Source: Peribacillus simplex (lineage in GTDB: Bacteria; Bacillota; Bacilli; Bacillales; DSM-1321). From it: a stretch of 64,000 nucleotides of DNA. A model generated the notes under the pieces. It was not told where the DNA came from. It made no database searches and saw nothing but the letters and a program-made list of their open reading frames with translations. Positions 51,874 through 60,874 of this stretch are shown in pieces (position 1 is the stretch's first letter; each line of letters opens with the position of its first letter). The stretch lies in NCBI RefSeq assembly GCF_001542915.1, contig NZ_LNNH01000029.1:98256-162255 (forward strand), written 5' to 3'. The position numbers and the translations under genes are program-made.

Positions 51874-53253
51874 TCATTTAATGATATCCTTTTTTATGAT
51901 GGTTGGTTCCTGACCATCCACCCTTTTGAATTTGAAGATCGAAATGACGGTTAAAGCAGCCAACACGAGAAGACAGGTTATGATACTGATTCGATTTTGT
52001 TCACTGAACACGAAGCTGAGGCTAATGATGCTTAAAATGATGGCTGCAAATGTCGTTACATATGGGAAACCCCACACTTTAAAGCTCGGAACCTCAGTAT
52101 ATGAACGGCGAAGTTTTAGCTGTGCAAAACAAATGCTGATCCATACTAGTGAAACGACAAAGCCCGGTATCGCCATTAACAAAAGAAATGCTTCGTCCTG
52201 TGCAACGTAGGTGATCATCGAACCGGCCACCAAAACAACGGCACTAAGCACCAAACTGTACATCGGAACGCCATTTTTAGAAACATATGAAAACGCTTTT
52301 GGCGCTTCCCCTTCTGTAGCCAATGAATGTAACATCCGGGTACACCCATATATTCCGGAATTAGCCGCAGATAAGACAGCCGTTATTAGGATGAAGTTCA
52401 TGATGTGGGCAGACCCTTGAAAGCCGGACATCGATAGAACTTGGACAAAAGGACTCGATTGGTCGGTAATCTCGTTCCATGGAATCAAGCCGCAGATAAC
52501 AAGTATCGGCAAAGTGAAGAATAAAATGATTCTCCAAATATAGCTTTTGATGACCTTTGGCAAGATGCGCTCTGCATCCTTTGCCTCCGTTACCGTCAAT
52601 CCGATTAGCTCGGAACCGCCATATGAGAACATCACGATCAATAATGCGGAAAAGATGGACATCCAGCCATTAGGAAAGAAACCGCCATGTCCTGTAAAGT
52701 TTTGCAGATAATTGGATCCGCCGCTCGGGATGATGCCAAATAAAATACAGGCCCCCAAGATAATGAATAAGATGATCATGGTAATTTTTATGCCGGCAAA
52801 CCAAAATTCGAATTCACCATAATTTTTCACATTCATCATGTTGACCCCGATGATCAAGGCTGTACACGCCAAGCTTAATACCCATAGCGGGATTGCCGGG
52901 AGCCAGTATTGCAAGAAGCTGCCTGCCACCACTACCTCGATGACACAGACGGACAGCCACATGAAACAATACATCCAGCCAATAATGAAGGAACTGCGCT
53001 TGCCGAAGGCTTTCTGGATGAAGCCTTTCATATTCGTATTTGGGTAGGCGATTGCCATTTCTGCTATGGCCCCCATGACGACAAGAAGTAATAATCCTGC
53101 AAAAATATAAGTAAAAATAACGCCTGGTCCTGCTAATGATATGGTTTCGGCACTTCCTTGAAAAATCCCGGTACCGATTGCCCCTCCCATTGCCATCATG
53201 CTAATATGTCGCGGCAGCAATCTTCTTTGAAGTGACCCGCCATTTGAATCCAT
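51874..53253 (-). CDS. Amino acid permease (APC family, AAT type)
   Basis: A 459-aa integral membrane transporter with about 12 helices. The N-terminal 'LPRHISMMAMGGAIGTGIFQGSA' (about 15-36) is the GGxIGTG substrate motif of the APC superfamily; 'SELIGLTVTEAKDAER' is typical of the AAT (proline, aromatic, basic amino acid) group. Specificity not deducible. ATG at 53253 is 9 nt after GGAGG; an ATG six bases upstream is too close. A candidate promoter lies at 53417-53445. Confidence 0.92.
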   Translation of the reverse strand: MDSNGGSLQRRLLPRHISMMAMGGAIGTGIFQGSAETISLAGPGVIFTYIFAGLLLLVVMGAIAEMAIAYPNTNMKGFIQKAFGKRSSFIIGWMYCFMWLSVCVIEVVVAGSFLQYWLPAIPLWVLSLACTALIIGVNMMNVKNYGEFEFWFAGIKITMIILFIILGACILFGIIPSGGSNYLQNFTGHGGFFPNGWMSIFSALLIVMFSYGGSELIGLTVTEAKDAERILPKVIKSYIWRIILFFTLPILVICGLIPWNEITDQSSPFVQVLSMSGFQGSAHIMNFILITAVLSAANSGIYGCTRMLHSLATEGEAPKAFSYVSKNGVPMYSLVLSAVVLVAGSMITYVAQDEAFLLLMAIPGFVVSLVWISICFAQLKLRRSYTEVPSFKVWGFPYVTTFAAIILSIISLSFVFSEQNRISIITCLLVLAALTVISIFKFKRVDGQEPTIIKKDIIK

Positions 53254-53599
53254 TTGCATCTGCCTCCTTCATTCCATAATGTCCAGTATAAAAAGTCAAA
53301 TTCTCCATTCAACAGGCGAATGGCGAATTGATAGGTTAAATTCTCATCAACCGTTATGGAAAAAGCGTGGAAGCATGCCTTGCTTGCTTGAAAAACCACT
53401 TCTTCACCAAGATAAAAATATATCAATATGCGGGTAGTTTTACAAGAGGAAACAATGTAAACTCTTACAGTTCCTGTATGCCCAAGCATCGTTTTTTGGT
53501 GGTGATTTCCCCAATAAAACAGGTTCAAAACCCCGCTGTCATTAGTATTGCACTATAATTAGGGGACTACATTGGTAATCCCCATGAATTAAGAATATT
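53254..53599. other. Intergenic region upstream of the permease
   Basis: A 346-nt gap. It holds the candidate permease promoter (53417-53445) and, near 53530-53570, a weak CCCC/GGGG hairpin followed by TTTTG that may end the dehydrogenase-complex operon. No gene with a ribosome site was seen. Confidence 0.45.
53417..53445 (-). promoter_or_regulatory. Candidate permease promoter
   Basis: On the minus strand TTGTAA (53445-53440), 17 bp, TATATT (53422-53417), about 165 nt before the permease start. A long leader would follow; nothing in it looks like a known riboswitch. Confidence 0.45.
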
Positions 53600-55024
53600 T
53601 TAATTATTCACGATGTGAATCGCATGTCCCAACGCAGCCTCCGCCGCTTCCATCCACCCTTCCGATAAAGTTGGATGCGGATGGATGCTAAGGGCTATAT
53701 CTTCGACCCGTGCTGCCAACTCAAGGGCTAGGACGCCTTCGCCTATCAGGTTGGAGGCATCAGGTCCGACCATATGCATCCCTAGCAATATGTGGCTTTT
53801 CTCATCCACGATCACTTCAGCAAACCCCCTCATTTCATTCGTCGCAAGCGCCCTGCCGTTCGCGCTGAAAGGGAATTTGCCCGTCTTGACGCTGTAGCCC
53901 TGTCGCTCCGCTTCTTCACGAGTGATCCCGACTCCTGCTATTTGCGGCTCGGAGAAGATGACATATGGCACATAGGCTGAATCATGGGCACTTGGCAGCC
54001 CACAGATCACTTCCGCCGCCACCACCCCCTGCTTCGACGCCCGATGAGCGAGAGCCGGACCCGGCGTAATGTCCCCGATGGCAAAGATGTGCGGCACATT
54101 CGTTCGGCATTCCATATCCACTGTGATATGGCCTTTTTCGCCTATCATGACCCCAGCCCGATTCAGGCCTATCTCTTCCGTATTGGGAATTCTGCCGATT
54201 GTAACAAGCGACTTTTCGCTGACGATCACTTCCGTACCCAGTTTTTCCGAGTGAATATGAAGATGCACTTGACCCTCCACCACCATCGCCTTTTCCACCC
54301 TTGCCGAGGTTATTAGATTCATTCCAAGCTTCTTCGCATTATGGATAACCTCCTTGACCAGGTTTTCGGCAATCTGCGGGAGGATGCGGTCGGCCATCTC
54401 GATGATGGTCACTTTAGTCCCTAGCTTTGCAAAGGCCATGCCCAATTCGATTCCGATATAGCCCCCGCCGATGATCGACAAGCTGGCTGGAACTCCCTGC
54501 AGCTGTAATGAGGCTGTCGAATCCAGTATAAACTCTCCATCCACTTCAATGAATGAAGGAATGAAGGGCCTCGATCCCGTCGCAATAATTGCATGTTCAA
54601 ACTTGTAGGTTTCAAAGTCTCCAGCGGTTTCCACACCGATCCGGCCATCAGATAAAAAGGTCGCTTGACCTTGAACAACCGTTACTCCATTTTCTTTACA
54701 TAAATGGGCTATCCCCTGAGTCAACTGGGAAATGACTCCTCCCTTCCAATCCTGCCAAACATTAAGATCCATCGTGATCCTTTCCTGGGGAAGCTTGATT
54801 CCCATTTCCCCCAAATCGCCAAGCTTCCGGAATTGGTCAGCCGTGTGTATCAGAGCCTTCGAAGGGATGCACCCCCTATTGAGACAAACTCCGCCAAGCC
54901 TATCTTTTTCAACCAGGACGACCGTTTTCCCTAGCTGTCCGAGACGGATTGCCGCAGCATACCCTCCCGGACCGCCTCCCATGATCAAAACATCGGTTTC
55001 TACAGCAACTTCCCCTACTACCAT
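53600..55024 (-). CDS. Dihydrolipoyl dehydrogenase (E3)
   Basis: A 474-aa FAD flavoprotein that reoxidises the lipoyl groups of the 2-oxo acid dehydrogenase complex and reduces NAD. FAD site 'GGGPGGYAAAIRLG' (about 16), the redox pair 'GGVCLNRGCIPSKAL' (about 44-58), the NAD site 'IGGGYIGIELG' (about 184) and the C-terminal 'HPHPTLSE' with the active-site His are intact. It overlaps the E2 stop by one base (TAATG) and is the last gene of the operon. Confidence 0.94.
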   Translation of the reverse strand: MVVGEVAVETDVLIMGGGPGGYAAAIRLGQLGKTVVLVEKDRLGGVCLNRGCIPSKALIHTADQFRKLGDLGEMGIKLPQERITMDLNVWQDWKGGVISQLTQGIAHLCKENGVTVVQGQATFLSDGRIGVETAGDFETYKFEHAIIATGSRPFIPSFIEVDGEFILDSTASLQLQGVPASLSIIGGGYIGIELGMAFAKLGTKVTIIEMADRILPQIAENLVKEVIHNAKKLGMNLITSARVEKAMVVEGQVHLHIHSEKLGTEVIVSEKSLVTIGRIPNTEEIGLNRAGVMIGEKGHITVDMECRTNVPHIFAIGDITPGPALAHRASKQGVVAAEVICGLPSAHDSAYVPYVIFSEPQIAGVGITREEAERQGYSVKTGKFPFSANGRALATNEMRGFAEVIVDEKSHILLGMHMVGPDASNLIGEGVLALELAARVEDIALSIHPHPTLSEGWMEAAEAALGHAIHIVNN

Positions 55025-56298
55025 TATCTCATCTCCACAACTAAACGAATTGGATTCTCCAGCAGTTCCTTGATCCGATTGGTGAACTGCACAGCTGTAA
55101 CACCATCAATTAAGCGGTGATCGAAGGATAAGGACATATTCATCATCAAGCGGATAACACCCTCCAAATCGCGAACGACCATACGCGGCTCCATTTTATG
55201 CAGCGACAATATCGCCGCTTCCGGATAGTTGATGATCGGGGTCGCGTGCATCCCTCCAATCGGACCTACATTGCTGATGGTGAATGTACTTCCTGTAATT
55301 TGCTCCAGGCTCAGCTTCCCCTCTCTTGCTTGGGTGGCCAACTGCCTGATTTCATCAGCCAATTGAAAAATCGTTTTTTGATCTGCATGTTTTATGACGG
55401 GAACAATCAGGCCCTCGTTCGTATTCGTTGCAATTCCAATATGATAATAGTGTTTCAAGATGATTTCATTGCTCTTATCATCTATTGAAGCGTTTAAAGT
55501 TTGGAACTCCTTTAAAGCAATGACGATGGCCTTGACGAAAAACGGTAAAAAAGTCAATTTGATTTCTTTGTCTTCGGAATATACCTTTAATTGATCCTTC
55601 AATTCCTTCAATGCATTCATTTCCAATTCATCCACATGGGTCACATGAGGAATGGAGGAAACCGACTTTACCATATGTTCAGCGATTTTCTTACGGATCC
55701 CCTTGAGCAGGATGCGCTCCTCCGGCTCAGCTTCCGCACTCTTTGACTGTTTGGCTTTCTTTTTCGGCTCCCGCTCCGGAAGGATCGTGTCATTGTTGTG
55801 ATCGGGGTGTTCCTGCAAGACCGAACTGATTTCTACGAACTGCTGCAGGTCACTCTCGATTATTCGTCCAGCTGGTCCAGTACCTTTAACCTGATGGAGA
55901 TCAATCTTCATTTCCCTCGCCATTTGACGCACGAACGGTGTTGCCAATACGCGTCCTGCATCAAGTTGCCCATGACTTGTCACTCGATTTGTTTCTTCAT
56001 AACCAGGTTGCTCCTGGCGGCCACCACTTTCATTACGGTCTTCGTCCTTTAATGACACTTCGTTCTCTTCTTGAATGGTGAATATGGTGGTCCCCACTTC
56101 CACAGTATCGCCTGCCGAAAAAAATATGTTCTTGACCACACCTGTTATGGGGGCAGTCAATTCGGCATTGACTTTATCCGTCTGCACTTCAACGATGGGT
56201 TGATCCTGCTTCACCGCATCCCCTTCTTTAATGAGCCATTGGATGATTTCTCCTTCATGCATCCCTTCCCCTACATCAGGAAGTTTGAATTCAATCAT
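55024..56298 (-). CDS. 2-oxo acid dehydrogenase complex E2, lipoyl acyltransferase
   Basis: A 424-aa core enzyme of the complex. One lipoyl domain (residues 1-78, lipoyl-lysine at K42 in 'TDKVNAELTAP'), a charged linker, a peripheral-subunit-binding domain ('ATPFVRQMAREMKIDLHQVKG', about 121) and the catalytic domain with the 'FDHRLIDG' active site near residue 393. A single lipoyl domain fits the branched-chain or acetoin types as well as Gram-positive PDH. ATG at 56298 follows GGGGAGGAAG by about 7 nt. Confidence 0.93.
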   Translation of the reverse strand: MIEFKLPDVGEGMHEGEIIQWLIKEGDAVKQDQPIVEVQTDKVNAELTAPITGVVKNIFFSAGDTVEVGTTIFTIQEENEVSLKDEDRNESGGRQEQPGYEETNRVTSHGQLDAGRVLATPFVRQMAREMKIDLHQVKGTGPAGRIIESDLQQFVEISSVLQEHPDHNNDTILPEREPKKKAKQSKSAEAEPEERILLKGIRKKIAEHMVKSVSSIPHVTHVDELEMNALKELKDQLKVYSEDKEIKLTFLPFFVKAIVIALKEFQTLNASIDDKSNEIILKHYYHIGIATNTNEGLIVPVIKHADQKTIFQLADEIRQLATQAREGKLSLEQITGSTFTISNVGPIGGMHATPIINYPEAAILSLHKMEPRMVVRDLEGVIRLMMNMSLSFDHRLIDGVTAVQFTNRIKELLENPIRLVVEMR

Positions 56299-56325
56299 GC
56301 ATCTTCCTCCCCTTCCTAATGACAA

Positions 56326-57312
56326 TTAGAATGAAATCGTTTCGACTATCCCCTGTTTAACACGTTCGACAGTTGGCAGATAATGATCTTCTATTGAAAA
56401 CGGCGGCACCGGCACATCAAATCCAGTCACACGTTTAATCGGCGCTTTCAGGTAAATAAGCGCTTCATCATTAATGATGGAGATGATTTCCGCACCTAAT
56501 CCAGCTGTCTTATGGGCTTCATGGACGATCAGTGCGCGCCCCGTCTTTTTAATGGATTGTACGATCGTATCGCGATCCAAGGGGTACAATGTACGAAGGT
56601 CGACCACTTCACATTTCCAACCCTTTTCTTTTTCAATTTTCCTTGCGGCACTCACTGCTTCCCTCAACATGGCCCCCCAGGCAAAAATGGTCAGATCACT
56701 TCCCTCCTGGACCACTTTTGCCTGACCGATTGGTACTCGGTACATTTCTTCCGGTACTTCTTCCTTAAAAGCCCGATACAATTTAGTCGGTTCCAGGAAG
56801 ATGACCGGATCCGGATCTTCAATGGCAGATATGAGCAGCCCTTTCGCGTCGTATGGATTGCTTGGTGCCACCACCTTTAATCCAGGGGTATGCGCAAAGA
56901 AGGTTTCGACACTCTCGGAATGAAGTTCAGGACCTCTTATTCCAGCTCCATATGGTGTACGAATCACCAGGGGCACCCCGAATTGCCCGCGGGTCCGATA
57001 TCTCATACGTGCTGCATGTGAAACGAGCTGTTCGAACCCAGGATAAATAAAGGCAAGGAATTGAATCTCCACTATCGGCAGCATCCCATTAAGGGATAAA
57101 CCGATGGCAGAACCGATGATTCCTGACTCAGCCAACGGAGTATCGACAACGCGATTCCCTCCATACTTCTCATGAAGCCCTTCCGTCGATCTAAAAACCC
57201 CTCCATTCACCCCAATGTCCTCACCCAAAATCATGACACGATCATCTTGATCAAGCTTTTGATCCATCGCCTCCGTAATGGCCTGGAGCATCGTTACACT
57301 TTTACCCATCAT
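56326..57312 (-). CDS. 2-oxo acid dehydrogenase E1 beta subunit
   Basis: A 328-aa TPP-enzyme beta subunit. The 'LGEDIGVNGGVFRSTEGL' region (about 27) and 'YPGFEQLVSHAARMRYRT' are typical. Its start codon overlaps the E1 alpha stop (ATGATG); the open frame further upstream lies inside E1 alpha and is not used. Works with the E1 alpha subunit to decarboxylate the 2-oxo acid and acylate E2. Confidence 0.93.
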   Translation of the reverse strand: MMGKSVTMLQAITEAMDQKLDQDDRVMILGEDIGVNGGVFRSTEGLHEKYGGNRVVDTPLAESGIIGSAIGLSLNGMLPIVEIQFLAFIYPGFEQLVSHAARMRYRTRGQFGVPLVIRTPYGAGIRGPELHSESVETFFAHTPGLKVVAPSNPYDAKGLLISAIEDPDPVIFLEPTKLYRAFKEEVPEEMYRVPIGQAKVVQEGSDLTIFAWGAMLREAVSAARKIEKEKGWKCEVVDLRTLYPLDRDTIVQSIKKTGRALIVHEAHKTAGLGAEIISIINDEALIYLKAPIKRVTGFDVPVPPFSIEDHYLPTVERVKQGIVETISF

Positions 57313-58421
57313 TTCTTCACACCTTTCTTCAGGATTTGCCTCAATTCTTGCTGCTGTTCCTTTAGATGCCATGACTCCCCTGCATATACATGATTGAACA
57401 TTTCAAGAGGGGACGATTTCGGGTAAGCTTCCGCTTTTTGAAGGTGGGAATCTATCAATTCATTGAACTGCTTGATGATCTTTTCTTCGTGTTCCTCATT
57501 CCAGTGACCTTCTTTTTGCAGATACTTTTTAAGACGGTCGATCGGATCGCGATTTTCCCTCCAAAATGTTGAAACTTCGTCTTGATTCCGATATATATTC
57601 GGGTTATCTGCCGTAGTATGGGCACCATAGCGGAAAGTAATCGCTTCGATCAGAGTGGGTCCCAGGCCGCTAAGCGCTCTTTCGACAGCCTCCCTCACGG
57701 TCAGCCAAACTGCAAAAATATCGTTTCCATCCACTCGTACACCATGAATGTCATATGCGGAGGCTCGCTGGGAAATCGTTTTAGAGGAGGATTGCTTTTC
57801 AAACGGCACACTGATCGCGTAGCCATTGTTTTGGCAGAAAAAGATTGTAGGAGTTTTATAGACACCCGCAAAATTAAGCGCCTCATGAAAGTCTCCTTCA
57901 GAAGTGGCGCCATCACCAAAATAAGCAATGCTCACATTCTCTTCCCCTTTCAGCTTACTTGCCCAAGCCGTTCCTACCGCATGAACCATTTGAGTGGCAA
58001 TGGGGACGCTAGGAGGCAGTATCCTCTTTCCTTCCGGGCAGACCGAGCCCTCCAAATGCGCCATCCAGTACAGGAAAACGCGGTACAATTCCTGCCCGTG
58101 GATGATTGCCGCTCCATGATCACGGTATGTGGGAAACATCCAATCCCCTGCCGACAACGCTAATGCACTCCCTACCTGGGCTGCCTCCTGCCCTTCGAAT
58201 GGCGCATACGTCCCCATTCTTCCTTGACGTTGGAGATTCACTGATTTACGGTCAAAAGTTCTGAGTAAAAGCATGCTTTCATACATCTTCAGCATCAGTG
58301 ATTTATCGATTTTTCCATCAATGGATTCAATGATTTCTCCATCAGCACTCAATACACGATACATGTCTGGTTCACCTTCATTTGAATGCGCTTTCATAAC
58401 TGGGTTTCCCGTCTTTTCCAT
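57309..58421 (-). CDS. 2-oxo acid dehydrogenase E1 alpha subunit
   Basis: A 370-aa TPP-dependent alpha subunit. The TPP motif 'GDGATSEGDFHEALNFAGV' (about residue 168) followed by 'QNNGYAISVP', and 'RYGAHTTADNP' with the phosphorylation-loop homologue, mark the PDH/BCKDH E1 alpha family. The N-terminus 'MYRVLSADGEII' is like the Bacillus PDH-like paralogues. First gene of the four-gene operon. Substrate (pyruvate, branched-chain 2-oxo acids or acetoin) cannot be settled from the sequence. ATG follows AGGGGAG. Confidence 0.92.
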   Translation of the reverse strand: MEKTGNPVMKAHSNEGEPDMYRVLSADGEIIESIDGKIDKSLMLKMYESMLLLRTFDRKSVNLQRQGRMGTYAPFEGQEAAQVGSALALSAGDWMFPTYRDHGAAIIHGQELYRVFLYWMAHLEGSVCPEGKRILPPSVPIATQMVHAVGTAWASKLKGEENVSIAYFGDGATSEGDFHEALNFAGVYKTPTIFFCQNNGYAISVPFEKQSSSKTISQRASAYDIHGVRVDGNDIFAVWLTVREAVERALSGLGPTLIEAITFRYGAHTTADNPNIYRNQDEVSTFWRENRDPIDRLKKYLQKEGHWNEEHEEKIIKQFNELIDSHLQKAEAYPKSSPLEMFNHVYAGESWHLKEQQQELRQILKKGVKK

Positions 58422-58844
58422 TATATTTCTCCCCTTAAGTTAGATTTATTTCACAAACTTACCAAGGATTCGAACGGTCATGAAATGATAGCCCAAAACG
58501 TTTTTCCGGGCTTTTATGCTGTGAATAATTGCTTTTTCATAAACTTCATTTACTTATATAAAAGGATAATACATCGGTGATTTTAATAACATGTTAAATA
58601 GAATGAATTTTCCGTATTTTGCCTTTTTTTAGCTTGTGTTTTCCGATGCTTCGCCTTCATTTTGAAAATATGCTAAATTAATGGAAAAACTTCGTAAACT
58701 TTCCTTGATAGTTCATCATTTCAGTTATGCTATCTGGGTTCAATCGTTTAACGAATCAGTCAAAAATCGTTTGGGATATAAGAACCGTTTTTTTATGAGA
58801 AAGGGGGAAGATCTTCTGTATAATCAGCGTCAAAATGGTACAAG
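58422..58844. other. Intergenic region upstream of the dehydrogenase operon
   Basis: About 420 nt of AT-rich sequence. I looked for a -24/-12 (SigL) promoter, as used by acetoin and branched-chain operons, and found none. There is a small hairpin AGCCC...GGGCT (58492-58514). No gene was found. Confidence 0.4.
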
Positions 58845-58847
58845 CCA

Positions 58848-58885
58848 TAAAAAATAGACAAACTCGATTTTTACCGAGTTTGTCT
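58848..58885 (-). terminator. Terminator of the isoaspartyl dipeptidase gene
   Basis: An 11-bp stem AGACAAACTCG (58856-58866) with CGAGTTTGTCT (58875-58885), followed on the minus strand by ATTTTTTATGG; 80 nt after the stop codon. Confidence 0.75.
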
Positions 58886-58964
58886 GCAGTCTGTAGGCAA
58901 CACCACGAATATAGATTGGTGATCTTGCTTATATATCACTTGTTTTTTATAAGCGGGGGAAACC

Positions 58965-60140
58965 CTATCTTTCAAATATTCCTTTCACCACCGCCGCTCC
59001 ATCTTTGACCATGATTTGTCCCATTGCAATGACGATATCGATTTCGAACGTTTCCTTATCCATTATGATTATATCGGCATCATTCCCTGCTTTAAGCCGG
59101 CCCTTTTTTGCGAGTTTTAGGATATTCGCCGGATTTTCCGTCACGACTCGCATGGCATCGGCCGTTGTTACTCCATCCACCAAAATCGCATCGACCACGG
59201 AGTCATAGAGGGACATGCATGTACCTATGCCCAATCCTCTCAGTTTCCCGTCATCATCAAAGTCAGGAAGACTTGCTTGCCCATCTGAAGTTAAGGTGAT
59301 CTGATTGATATCGACTCCTCCCTCGATGGCCATTTTTATTGCTGTACTTGCTTTCACTTCCCCTTCCTCCAGGAACTTCTTGACCGTACTCGTCGTAAAA
59401 TCGATATAGCCGCCTTTTTTTGCATATAACAACCCCGCTTTGAAAACATGCGGATTTCGATTAATATGCGTCGGGTAAAACTGAGTGATCGGAATATCCG
59501 TTGTCTCGACGACTTCTTCGATCACCTTCAATTGATTTAGGCTATCGCCCACATGCATGTTCACGATTCCGCCTTTCCCGGACAGCAGGCCTCCATTACG
59601 GGCCTGCGAGGCAAGTTTGGCAAGTTCTGCCGCAGTCGGTTGCGAAGATCGGTGATCTGCGATGGCAATTTCACCGACACCGATGATTTTATCGATAAGG
59701 ATCAAATCGTCCTCGACCTTCCCTGTCAATGTCTTGACTGGAACATGATAGGAGCCGGTATGGACGAAGCAGCTTATCCCTTCCTCTTCAAGAGCTTTCG
59801 CTTTAGCTATCAGTGCCGGCATCGTCCTTGTCGTTCCATCCGTTCCGATAACACCGACCAATGTCGTTATTCCTGCCAGCGTCGCATCCGTCAATTGGAT
59901 TTCAGGTGTCCTCGTCTTGAAGCCTCCTTCCCCGCCTCCGCCGATAATATGTACATGAGCATCGATAAACCCCGGAACTACGATTTGACCGCTCGCATCT
60001 ATCACTTCCATTTCAACGAAATTGGCAGGTGCATCAATCGTATCCTCAAGGAATCCTATTTGCCTTCCAACCAGAAGGATATCTTTTTGACCCATATATT
60101 CCGGGCCATAAATCTCCCCATTTTTAATAAGTGTTAGCAT
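58965..60140 (-). CDS. iadA: Isoaspartyl dipeptidase (beta-aspartyl peptidase), IadA-like
   Basis: A 391-aa amidohydrolase that cleaves isoaspartyl dipeptides, as E. coli IadA does. Metal ligands: 'DAHVHIIGGGGEGG' (H62, H64), 'IADHRS' (about 161) and 'PTHINRN' (about 220), and the catalytic Asp in 'TLTSDGQAS'. The bridging ligand, a carboxylated Lys in the E. coli enzyme ('GVKCAISDHR'), is Glu here ('GVGEIAIADHR', E157). The start is set at ATG 60140, 8 nt after GGGAG, although ATG 60143 is possible. Monocistronic. Confidence 0.9.
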   Translation of the reverse strand: MLTLIKNGEIYGPEYMGQKDILLVGRQIGFLEDTIDAPANFVEMEVIDASGQIVVPGFIDAHVHIIGGGGEGGFKTRTPEIQLTDATLAGITTLVGVIGTDGTTRTMPALIAKAKALEEEGISCFVHTGSYHVPVKTLTGKVEDDLILIDKIIGVGEIAIADHRSSQPTAAELAKLASQARNGGLLSGKGGIVNMHVGDSLNQLKVIEEVVETTDIPITQFYPTHINRNPHVFKAGLLYAKKGGYIDFTTSTVKKFLEEGEVKASTAIKMAIEGGVDINQITLTSDGQASLPDFDDDGKLRGLGIGTCMSLYDSVVDAILVDGVTTADAMRVVTENPANILKLAKKGRLKAGNDADIIIMDKETFEIDIVIAMGQIMVKDGAAVVKGIFER

Positions 60141-60339
60141 CATTCCTTCTCCCTTCAAAATTGTATATGCCAAAAAGGTTTCAAATACTTTTACACGGGT
60201 AAATATACAACATAACTCGCTAACAATTACATAAATAAGACCGAATATGCTTGTTCATCTTTTTAAAAATTGTAGCTCAATCGACATCTTGATTATGCTT
60301 TTTATTGAAAAAGTATAAAAACCAAAGGAGTAAACGACA

Positions 60340-60648
60340 ATGAATAAAGTAATTTCTTCTGACATTAAAACGAATAAAAGATTATCCATGCGTCAAATCA
60401 TGAACCTATATCAAGTTACAAAAGAATTTAAAGGAAATATATATTTTATCTGCAACCATAAATTGGTGGATGCCAAAAAGCTTTCCACCTTCGTATCTTT
60501 TGTGCTCATCCTTCAGGAATGTGCAAACATGAAAGTCATCCTCGAAGGCGAGAATATACATGCCATGCTCCAAAAAGTACAGGATATTTGTAATGAAAAT
60601 GATGAAAATTCACTAAGTTTTCATATGAACCAAACCGTCAATATTTAA
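60340..60648 (+). CDS. HPr-like small protein
   Basis: A 102-aa protein. The segment 'NIYFICNHKLVDAKKLSTFVSFVLILQEC' followed by 'ANMKVILEGENIHAMLQKVQDI' has the length and secondary-structure pattern of the HPr fold, but the phosphorylatable His15 and Ser46 regions are not recognisable. A relative of the degenerate HPr proteins in Bacillaceae; a regulatory role is a guess. ATG follows AAAGGAG with long spacing (about 11 nt). Confidence 0.72.
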   Translation: MNKVISSDIKTNKRLSMRQIMNLYQVTKEFKGNIYFICNHKLVDAKKLSTFVSFVLILQECANMKVILEGENIHAMLQKVQDICNENDENSLSFHMNQTVNI

Positions 60649-60690
60649 ATGAATCCAACTATTCTATATAAAGAAGAAGGTGTTTTTACA

Positions 60691-60759
60691 ATGAGAACAA
60701 TCTTAATGGTGATTGGCGCGATCGTCGTGATCGGCATAATAGTAAATTTCATATTTTAA
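60691..60759 (+). CDS. 22-aa single-helix membrane peptide
   Basis: Starts MRTILMVIGAIVV; almost the whole peptide is a hydrophobic helix. ATG at 60691 follows AAGAAGGTG by about 8 nt, and a strong terminator begins 8 nt after its stop. It lies 42 nt after the HPr-like gene, so it is probably cotranscribed. Function unknown. Confidence 0.55.
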   Translation: MRTILMVIGAIVVIGIIVNFIF

Positions 60760-60767
60760 TGATGAAG

Positions 60768-60817
60768 AGCCTGAAGGCAAACTCGATGATGATTGAGCTT
60801 GCCTTCAGGCTTTTTTT
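60768..60817 (+). terminator. Strong intrinsic terminator
   Basis: A 13-bp stem AGCCTGAAGGCAA (60768-60780) with its complement at 60799-60811, then TTTTTTT; ends the HPr-like/22-aa unit. Confidence 0.92.
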
Positions 60818-60874
60818 GAGCTGTATGGCATGGAGGAAAAACATCCCTGTGAACGATGCCTCCATGTCCTGAAA

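Noticed and set aside
57582..58163. 193-codon ORF on the plus strand
   Set aside because: Antisense shadow of the E1 alpha gene.
58422..58844. SigL (-24/-12) promoter for the dehydrogenase operon
   Set aside because: No TGGCAC-N5-TTGC match was found on the minus strand.
59553..60137. 194-codon ORF on the plus strand
   Set aside because: Antisense shadow of the isoaspartyl dipeptidase gene.
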